From DASXTS01 sp036402215 (GTDB taxonomy: Bacteria; Actinomycetota; Actinomycetes; Mycobacteriales; Pseudonocardiaceae), in NCBI GenBank assembly GCA_036402215.1, contig DASWTI010000322.1, forward strand, positions 1 to 11,013: DNA of 11,013 nt, given 5' to 3'. This document shows positions 6,859 to 11,013 of this stretch, piece after piece. The translations under genes and the position numbers were made by a program. A model generated the notes under the pieces. The model did not search any database. It saw nothing but the letters and a program-made list of their open reading frames with translations, and had not been told where the DNA came from. How positions within the stretch are numbered: position 1 is the stretch's first letter; every line of letters begins with the position of its first letter.

Positions 6859-7431
6859 GTGCGACGACTGTTGTCGATGGTGCTGCTGGCCGTTGCCGGA
6901 ACGGCGGTCCCGGCGACCGCCGCGGGCGCGGCCGAGACGGGCGCGGCGGAGGCGGGCACGGCCGAGGTGATCGCGGCGTCCTGCAGCGCGGCCGGTTCGG
7001 CGGCGGTGACCGGCGGGTACCGGGTGACGCTGCTCTGCTCGGGCGCGGGTTACGTCAAGGGACACGGCTCGACGCTCAGCGCCGCGAACCAGGAGGCGCT
7101 GCTGCTCTACCAGGTCTACACGGCCTACGGGCGGGACTGCTCGGCCACCTCGGTGGGGACCACCGCTGGCGGCTATCGCTCGACCATCCTCTGCACCTCA
7201 CCGCAGCGGTACATCGACGGCTACGGCAGCACGCTCACGGAGGCGTCCGGCGAGGCACGCGCGCTCGCCGTCCTGAAGGCGACCGGCGGCCCCAACTGCT
7301 CCGGGGTGTCGTCCGCGGTGGTGTCCGGCGGGTACCGCGTGAAACTGCTGTGCGACGTCCGGTACATCGACGGCCTCGGCAGCACGCTCACCGGGGCGGC
7401 GCGCAACGCCCGCTTCGCCGCGTCGCTCTGA
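6859..7431 (+). CDS. Small secreted protein of three C-x17-C repeats
   Basis: This 190-residue protein was not recognised as a named family. The start is GTG at 6859, after GAGGGGG at 6846-6852; the ATG at 6832 would put nine odd residues before the signal peptide. Residues 1-24 are a Sec signal peptide (VRRLLSMVLLAVAG, then PATAAGA), followed by an Ala/Glu/Gly linker to about residue 40. Three repeats follow, beginning at C42, C94 and C147, of 52, 53 and 44 (truncated) residues. Each has a second cysteine exactly 18 positions later (C60, C112, C165), with the core GGYR-x-x-(L/I)LC followed by Y-(V/I)-(K/D)G-x-GSTL and an alanine-rich helix. There are six cysteines and no others, so one disulfide per repeat is likely. 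The mature protein is small, compact and extracellular; its activity is unknown, and it might be an inhibitor, binding protein or structural protein. Confidence 0.85.
   Translation: MRRLLSMVLLAVAGTAVPATAAGAAETGAAEAGTAEVIAASCSAAGSAAVTGGYRVTLLCSGAGYVKGHGSTLSAANQEALLLYQVYTAYGRDCSATSVGTTAGGYRSTILCTSPQRYIDGYGSTLTEASGEARALAVLKATGGPNCSGVSSAVVSGGYRVKLLCDVRYIDGLGSTLTGAARNARFAASL
6982..7428 (+). repeat. Three tandem cysteine-paired repeats in protein
   Basis: The units cover 6982-7137, 7138-7296 and 7297-7428. At DNA level, units 1 and 3 are most alike around GGCGGGTACCG, where each encodes GGYRV-x-LLC. The third unit lacks the final segment after the alanine-rich helix. Confidence 0.8.
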
Positions 7432-7442
7432 CGCCGCGAAAA

Positions 7443-7459
7443 CCCGGCGCGCGGCCGGG
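7443..7459 (+). terminator. Small hairpin after the C-x17-C repeat gene
   Basis: CCCGGC (7443-7448) pairs with GCCGGG (7454-7459) over a 5-base loop, 11 bases after the stop codon. The stem is only 6 bp, but the position fits a terminator. Confidence 0.4.
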
Positions 7460-7469
7460 GCGGGCTCGG

Positions 7470-7475
7470 TAGCGT
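7470..7475 (+). promoter_or_regulatory. Possible -10 box for a leaderless methyltransferase mRNA
   Basis: TAGCGT fits TANNNT and ends 8 bases before the ATG at 7484. No Shine-Dalgarno precedes that ATG, so a transcript beginning at or next to the start codon would explain the arrangement. Confidence 0.4.
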
Positions 7476-7483
7476 CGGCCGCG

Positions 7484-8215
7484 ATGGACACCGACGGGTA
7501 CTTCGGGGAGCGGGTCGCGGCCCGGTACGACGACTCCGAGTCGGATATGTTCGCCCCGGCCGTGGTCGGGGCCACGGTGGACGTCCTGGAGGAACTGGCC
7601 GGCGGCGGGCGGGCGCTGGAATTCGCCGTCGGCACCGGGCGGATCGCGCTGCCGCTGGCCGGCCGTGGGGTGCCGGTGCACGGCATCGACGTGTCCCGGG
7701 CGATGGTGGCGCGGCTGCGCGCCAAGCCCGGCGGCGACGCGATCGGCGTGACGATCGGGGACATGACCGCCACCCGGGTCGACGGCCCGTTCTCACTGGT
7801 CTACCTGGTGTTCAACACGATCATGAACCTGACCACGCAGGACGCCCAGGTCGAGTGCTTCCGCAACGCCGCGGCGCATCTGGGGCCGGGCGGCCGCTTC
7901 GTGATCGAGGTCGGCGTGCCGGACCTGCGCCGGCTGCCACCGGGCCAGGACGTCGTGCCGTTCCGCACCGGCGACACGGCGTGGGCCTACGACCGCTACG
8001 ACACCGCCACCCAGGCCATGAGCTCCAACTACCTGCGCATCGCCGACGGCCGCGGCGAGTTCCACTCGGTGCCGTTCCGCTACGTGTGGCCGGCGGAGCT
8101 GGACCTGATGGCGCGCCTGGCCGGGCTGCGCCTGCGGTCGCGCTGGTCCGGCTGGTCCGGCGCGCCCTTCACCGCGGAGAGCACCGGCCACGTGTCGGTC
8201 TGGGAGAAGCCCTAG
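7484..8215 (+). CDS. Class I SAM-dependent methyltransferase
   Basis: The 243-residue protein carries motif I as ALEFAVGTGRIALPL (residues 44-58). The first glycine of the usual G-x-G-x-G is Ala48 here, a form I know from close relatives. Further motifs are GIDVS (D69 after strand 2), TIGDMT, the strand-4 region LVYLVFNTIMNL and a GPGGRFVIEV turn. This is a Methyltransf_25-type fold of the usual length; the substrate is unknown, and the second half (WAYDRYD, FRYVWPAELDLMARLAGL) matches the same actinobacterial group. It is not closely similar to the methyltransferase at 4284-5135. The ATG has no visible Shine-Dalgarno and may be leaderless. The last 4 bases overlap the convergent phosphoesterase gene, so no terminator fits between them. 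Confidence 0.92.
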   Translation: MDTDGYFGERVAARYDDSESDMFAPAVVGATVDVLEELAGGGRALEFAVGTGRIALPLAGRGVPVHGIDVSRAMVARLRAKPGGDAIGVTIGDMTATRVDGPFSLVYLVFNTIMNLTTQDAQVECFRNAAAHLGPGGRFVIEVGVPDLRRLPPGQDVVPFRTGDTAWAYDRYDTATQAMSSNYLRIADGRGEFHSVPFRYVWPAELDLMARLAGLRLRSRWSGWSGAPFTAESTGHVSVWEKP

Positions 8216-9399
8216 CGACCGGCGCGCAGAGTCAGCAGCGAGATCTCGTTCGGCGCGAACACGCGGAACGGCGGACCCCAGAACCCGGCGCCGCGGCTGG
8301 TGTAGAGCTGGGTGCGCCCGCCGTGCCGGGTGAGGCCCTGCACGACCGGCTGCTGCAGCCGCACCAGGTAGTGGAACGGCCAGATCTGCCCGCCGTGGGT
8401 GTGGCCGGAGAGCTGCAGGTCCACGCCCGCCGCCACGGCCTCCCGCACCTGGCCGGGCTGGTGCGCGAGCAGCACCACCGGGTCGTCCGGCCGGGTGCCG
8501 CGCAGCGCGGCGGCCAGGTCCGCGCCGTGCCCGGGCTCGCCGGAGCCCGCCGCCGTCACGTCGTCCACCCCGGCGATCACCAGGCGCACGCCGTCGCGCT
8601 CCAGCACGTGGTGCCGGTTCTGCAGCTGCGTCCAGCCCAGCTCCGTCATGCGGTCCTGCCAGGCCTGCGCGTTCGAGTAGTACTCGTGGTTGCCGGACAC
8701 CGAGAACCGCAGCGGCGCCCGCACCCCGGCCAGCGGGGCCACCTGCCCGCCGCGCTGCGCCGGGGTGCCGTCCGCCAGGTCGCCGACGTGCACCACCACG
8801 TCCGGCTCGGCGGCGTTCACCGCGTCCACCAGGCCGCGCGACCACCGCGTGCGGTCGATCGGCCCGAAGTGGGTGTCGGCCAGCACGGCGATCCGCAGCC
8901 CGTCGAGCGCCGGGTCCAGGCGCGGGAGCACGACGTCGGTGCGGCGCAGCGGCGGCACCCGCCGGGCCTGGTGGGTGCCGTACCCGGCGAGCGCCACGAT
9001 GATCACCGCGAGCACCACGGCCACCACGCGCGAGCGCAGCGGGTCGTCCACGCCGGCCAGCAGCAGCGCGAGCCGCAGCACGTGGGTGACGAGCGTCCAC
9101 GCGAAGGCGATCCAGACCACGCCGAGCAGCACGTGGGCGGCGCGCGAGGCCCGGTCGGAGCCTCCGCGCCGGTTGGCCGCCACCATCAGCAGCGGCATGG
9201 CCACCGCGGCGGCCAGGAACCCCACGCCGGCGACCACCCGCACCGGCGTGGGCCACTGCGCGGCCGCCGGGAACAGGCCGAACCAGGGCACCGCGAACAG
9301 CAGCGCGGTGATCGTCGTCAGGATCAGGCCGATGACGAGCGGCCTCCTGATCGACCGGCGCCGCCGGGCCGGCGCGGCGCTCGTGGTGGTGCTCGTCAT
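8212..9399 (-). CDS. Membrane-anchored metallophosphoesterase (YkuE-like)
   Basis: This is a 395-residue calcineurin-like phosphoesterase with an N-terminal membrane domain. A basic start (ARRRRSIRR) precedes about four hydrophobic helices (roughly 20-46, 53-75, 88-114 and 123-142). All catalytic blocks follow: DTH (D175, H177), GD (D207), GNHE (N237, H238), a lone H (H313) and GHTHGG (H333, H335). These bind two metal ions, so the enzyme should be active. Relatives hydrolyse phosphoester or pyrophosphate bonds in lipids or nucleotides at the membrane. Here a cell-envelope phospholipid or UDP-sugar-type substrate is plausible but unproven. The start is ATG with GGAGGA at 9406-9411, 6 bases away. 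The TetR gene lies upstream and a matching operator sits at 9420-9438, so repression by TetR is likely. The stop codon shares CTAG with the convergent methyltransferase. Confidence 0.95.
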   Translation of the reverse strand: MTSTTTSAAPARRRRSIRRPLVIGLILTTITALLFAVPWFGLFPAAAQWPTPVRVVAGVGFLAAAVAMPLLMVAANRRGGSDRASRAAHVLLGVVWIAFAWTLVTHVLRLALLLAGVDDPLRSRVVAVVLAVIIVALAGYGTHQARRVPPLRRTDVVLPRLDPALDGLRIAVLADTHFGPIDRTRWSRGLVDAVNAAEPDVVVHVGDLADGTPAQRGGQVAPLAGVRAPLRFSVSGNHEYYSNAQAWQDRMTELGWTQLQNRHHVLERDGVRLVIAGVDDVTAAGSGEPGHGADLAAALRGTRPDDPVVLLAHQPGQVREAVAAGVDLQLSGHTHGGQIWPFHYLVRLQQPVVQGLTRHGGRTQLYTSRGAGFWGPPFRVFAPNEISLLTLRAGR

Positions 9400-9419
9400 C
9401 CCAGGTCCTCCACAGGAGT

Positions 9420-9438
9420 AACAGACCTTCGGTTCGTT
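9420..9438 (-). promoter_or_regulatory. TetR operator in the phosphoesterase promoter
   Basis: On the plus strand the site reads AACAGACCTTCGGTTCGTT, an 8-3-8 imperfect palindrome (6 of 8 arm pairs). It matches the site before the TetR gene at 17 of 19 positions. On the minus strand it is followed directly by TTACTCC, where a -10 box would lie, so a bound dimer would block RNA polymerase. It ends 20 bases before the start codon. Confidence 0.75.
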
Positions 9439-9455
9439 AGGACCACGGTACCGCG

Positions 9456-9481
9456 CGTGGCTGAGAGCGGCCTCAGCCTCG
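9456..9481 (-). terminator. Terminator after the TetR gene
   Basis: GGCTGAG (9459-9465) and CTCAGCC (9472-9478) form a perfect 7-bp stem with a 6-base loop. The stem extends by two more pairs past one mismatch. It begins 20 bases after the TetR stop codon and lies before the phosphoesterase operator, so the two genes are probably separate transcripts. Confidence 0.6.
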
Positions 9482-9501
9482 CCAGGTGCCGGCCGGCCCG
9501 G

Positions 9502-10170
9502 TCAGCTCAGGCGGACGCAGAGTCCGATGAGCTGGTCGACCAGCCCCTCCACCAGCGCGGCCGGCTCGACCGGCGGGTGTCCCAGCTCGGCGCACGCCCG
9601 CGCCACCGCGGGGCTCGGCCGGGTGTGCGGCCACAATCCGCCGGTGATCACCACGACCGCGCCCGCGAAGCGCGCCGCGCCGTCCCGGCCGAGCTGCGGG
9701 AGCTCGGCCAGCACCAGGTCGCGCAGCCGCGCCGAGTGCGCCGCGGCGCGGGCCTTGAAGTCGCGCGCGTAGGCCAGGGTGATGTTGTGCTCCAGCGTGG
9801 TGGGCATGGCGCTGAGCAGCTCGCACAGCAGCGGCCGCGCCAGCAGCGAGCGCGCCACCGTGGTCGCCACCGCGACCGCCCGCCCGTACGGCACCGGCTC
9901 CGGCGTGGCCGCGCGCAGCGCCGGCGCCAGGTCGTCCAGCCAGTCCCGCCAGCGCCGGTCCAGCACCTCCAGCAGGATCGCCTCGCGGCTGCCGAAGTAG
10001 CGCAGCACGTTGGACTTGGCCAGGCCCACCCGGCCCGCCAGCTCCCGCAGCGTGATCACCGCGAGCGGCCGTTCGGCGAGTATCGCCTCCGCGGCCTCCA
10101 GGATGGACGCCCGGCGCGCCTCGATCTGCTCGGGCCGCCGGGCCCGCCGGAACTCGCAGGCCCCTGCCAT
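9502..10170 (-). CDS. TetR/AcrR-family transcriptional regulator
   Basis: The 222-residue protein has the standard TetR N-terminal three-helix DNA-binding domain: ARRASILEAAEAILAE (18-33), TLRELAGRVGLAKSNVLRYFGSRE (40-63, the helix-turn-helix with the Y-F-x-S-[KR]-E signature), then a linker helix. The variable C-terminal half (about 70-222) is alpha-helical and would bind a ligand and form the dimer; the ligand is unknown. No ribosome site precedes the ATG, but TAACCT ends 6 bases upstream, so the message may be leaderless. Its promoter and that of the downstream phosphoesterase carry near-identical palindromes, which points to autorepression and repression of that gene. Overlapping open frames on the same strand lack the TetR signature and are not genes. 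Confidence 0.95.
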   Translation of the reverse strand: MAGACEFRRARRPEQIEARRASILEAAEAILAERPLAVITLRELAGRVGLAKSNVLRYFGSREAILLEVLDRRWRDWLDDLAPALRAATPEPVPYGRAVAVATTVARSLLARPLLCELLSAMPTTLEHNITLAYARDFKARAAAHSARLRDLVLAELPQLGRDGAARFAGAVVVITGGLWPHTRPSPAVARACAELGHPPVEPAALVEGLVDQLIGLCVRLS

Positions 10171-10176
10171 CCGCCC

Positions 10177-10182
10177 AGGTTA
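10177..10182 (-). promoter_or_regulatory. -10 box of the TetR gene, leaderless arrangement
   Basis: On the minus strand, TAACCT (TANNNT) is followed by 6 bases and then the ATG, so transcription would start at the start codon. It overlaps the palindrome by one base, so the palindrome fills the spacer between -10 and -35. Confidence 0.5.
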
Positions 10183-10200
10183 ACGGACCATCGGTTCGTT
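10182..10200 (-). promoter_or_regulatory. TetR operator in the TetR promoter
   Basis: AACGGACC-ATC-GGTTCGTT (plus strand) is an imperfect palindrome with 7 of 8 arm pairs matching. It has 17 of 19 bases in common with the phosphoesterase site. Placement between the presumed -35 region and -10 box is typical for autorepression. Confidence 0.78.
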
Positions 10201-10479
10201 GCGTGCCCGCCGCCGTTACCGCCTCGCCCCACGACGGTCCTGGCTGCTCGTGCGGGCGCATCGAGGTCCGCATCCCGGGCCCGGCCAGGCGTTTCAGGAT
10301 CGGCAGGAATTCCGGCCCGGTTCTTCCCCGCCACTTCTGCCGCTCGGTTCACGCTATTCCGGACGGTATTTCTCCGCTTTCTGTCGGCCTTGACGATCTG
10401 TGCCCACTTGATTCCTCGGTGTCACAGCTGTGTCATGCCGGACCTGACCTCACGCGCCCTGTGTGGCTTCACGACGTGT

Positions 10480-10511
10480 TGTAACGGGTCGAATTACACC
10501 CATCGGTGTAA
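10480..10511. promoter_or_regulatory. TTACACC-N4-GGTGTAA palindrome with extra half-site
   Basis: TTACACC (10494-10500) and GGTGTAA (10505-10511) are a perfect 7-bp inverted repeat around CATC, typical in form of a regulator-dimer operator. A third TGTAA half-site at 10480-10484 lies 27 bases (about two and a half helix turns) from the one at 10507, and both are followed by CG. The group lies 62 bases or more before the ATG at 10573, in promoter position. The regulator is unknown, and the sequence does not match the TetR operator. Confidence 0.55.
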
Positions 10512-10525
10512 CGCATTGCCCGATT

Positions 10526-10557
10526 CGCCGATGATTCCGGCGGAATCAGCGTCGGCG
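10526..10557 (+). promoter_or_regulatory. Bulged hairpin just before the ribosome-binding site
   Basis: TGATTCCG (10532-10539) pairs perfectly with CGGAATCA (10541-10548) about one central G. CGCCGA (10526-10531) pairs with TCGGCG (10552-10557), leaving GCG (10549-10551) as a bulge, for 14 pairs in all. The structure ends 3 bases before GGAG (10561-10564) of the following gene, so it may sit in the 5' leader and affect translation, or be an operator as DNA. Confidence 0.5.
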
Positions 10558-10572
10558 ACCGGAGTGGGTCCC

Positions 10573-11013
10573 ATGATCGAGAATTCATCCGACGGACTCG
10601 AACTGCTCGAATCCGAAGTGCCTGTGACCGTCACCCAGGAGGAGCGGCACCAGTCCGTGCTGGCGCGTTATCCCGCGCCGCGCGGCGTGCCGTCCGAGGT
10701 GGCTGTCGAACTCGGCTGGTGCGTCATCGCCGCCGGCAAGTACCGCGGCCGCCGCGCCATCGAGGTGCGCCTCGACGGGCACCGGGTCGGGGAGCTGACC
10801 CACCTCATGTCCGAGCGGTACGCCCCGATGGTCGACGCCCTGCTCGCCCGCGGCGCCCGCCCCGGCTGCGAGGCCGAGATCGAGCGCGGCGCCAAGGGCC
10901 TGCAGCTCGTCCTGCGCCTGCCACGCCACGTCACGGCCTCCGTGCCGGCCCCGCGCCCGGAGCCGACCGTCGTGGGACCGGTTGGCCCCGCCGTCCCGCC
11001 GTACCCCGGCGCC
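10573..11013 (+). CDS. Protein with HIRAN-like domain (3' end missing)
   Basis: The frame is open from ATG at 10573 through the window end (147 codons seen), with GGAG 8 bases upstream. The N-terminus is acidic (MIENSSDGLELLESEV). Residues about 43-118 form a compact domain: VELGWCVIAAGKYRGR, then AIEVRLDGHRVGELTHLMSERYAPMVDALLARG, PGCEAEIERG and LQLVLRLP. The I-x-V-x-(L)DG-x-x-VG-x-L turn followed by a Y-x-P-x-(V)-x-x-L helix resembles the HIRAN family, which in other proteins binds DNA ends or joins nuclease and helicase domains; the match is by eye only. After residue 120 a Pro/Ala-rich linker begins (PAPRPEPTVVGPVGP), so more domains may follow beyond the window. It may be cytosolic; no signal peptide is present. 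Confidence 0.8.
   Translation, partial: MIENSSDGLELLESEVPVTVTQEERHQSVLARYPAPRGVPSEVAVELGWCVIAAGKYRGRRAIEVRLDGHRVGELTHLMSERYAPMVDALLARGARPGCEAEIERGAKGLQLVLRLPRHVTASVPAPRPEPTVVGPVGPAVPPYPGA

Larger units (their letters stand above)
10201..10572. other. Gene-free intergenic region, less GC-rich towards the right
   Basis: This stretch separates the divergent TetR gene and the truncated gene at 10573. No open frame in it looks coding: the longer frames show no ribosome site, domain or sensible composition. The left third is GC-rich and featureless. From about 10340 the base mix is more A/T-rich than anywhere else in the window, as expected of a promoter region, and it holds two strong palindromes (10480-10511 and 10526-10557). 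Confidence 0.7.

Noticed and set aside
10390..10436. Promoter-like hexamers TTGACG, TTGATT and TGTCAT, and the CACAGCTGTG palindrome
   Set aside because: TTGATT-N17-TGTCAT is the best pair but lacks the conserved second A of the -10 box. TTGACG has no partner. The 10-bp palindrome is too short to stand out. Any of these could be real but cannot be told from chance here.
10203..10484. Possible small gene in the intergenic region
   Set aside because: There is no ribosome-binding site and the composition is unlike the neighbours; it also runs through the promoter region of the gene at 10573.
1..11013. Mobile elements, CRISPR arrays, tRNA or rRNA genes
   Set aside because: No transposase or integrase motif, terminal repeats, regular short repeats or cloverleaf structures were seen.

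Overview
The window is about 11 kb of very GC-rich DNA. G or C dominates third codon positions, GTG starts are frequent, and the proteins resemble high-GC Actinobacteria. Carboxypeptidase-SG-like M14 enzymes with P domains and paired-cysteine secreted repeat proteins suggest a filamentous genus of the Pseudonocardiales, Streptomyces or Micromonospora type; the genus is an inference. There are no rRNA or tRNA genes, CRISPR arrays, transposases or phage genes, and coding density is ordinary for a chromosome.

Left part, plus strand (1-4218): the 3' end of a gene for a secreted-looking protein with an exact 88-residue cysteine repeat; an FAD-dependent oxidoreductase; and an exported M14 zinc carboxypeptidase with an Ig-like (putative Ig / He_PIG) linker and a C-terminal P domain. 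A strong hairpin (4233-4269) closes this block against a minus-strand methyltransferase.

Middle, minus strand (4284-6612): a class I SAM methyltransferase with a Gly/Ala-rich insertion, an exported protein with two predicted OB-folds, and a conserved-looking unknown protein with an H-x3-H-x3-E motif. The divergent region 6613-6858 leads to a plus-strand pair: a small exported protein with three C-x17-C repeats, and a second, unrelated methyltransferase. That methyltransferase converges on the next minus-strand gene, and both stop codons lie in a single CTAG.

Right part: a membrane-anchored metallophosphoesterase (8212-9399) and a TetR-family regulator (9502-10170), both minus strand and separated by a terminator hairpin. 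Each has the same 19-bp imperfect palindrome (17 of 19 positions identical) in its promoter. This is the clearest regulatory circuit in the window: TetR probably represses itself and the phosphoesterase. A 402-bp gene-free region follows (10171-10572). Its distal part is relatively AT-rich and carries a perfect TTACACC-N4-GGTGTAA palindrome and a bulged hairpin just before the ribosome-binding site of a final, truncated gene (10573 to the window end) with a HIRAN-like domain.

No multi-gene system of a known or new kind (biosynthetic, defence or mobile) is evident. The most interesting items are the TetR/phosphoesterase operator pair, the two unrelated cysteine-repeat secreted proteins, the palindrome cluster before the last gene, and three genes that look leaderless.
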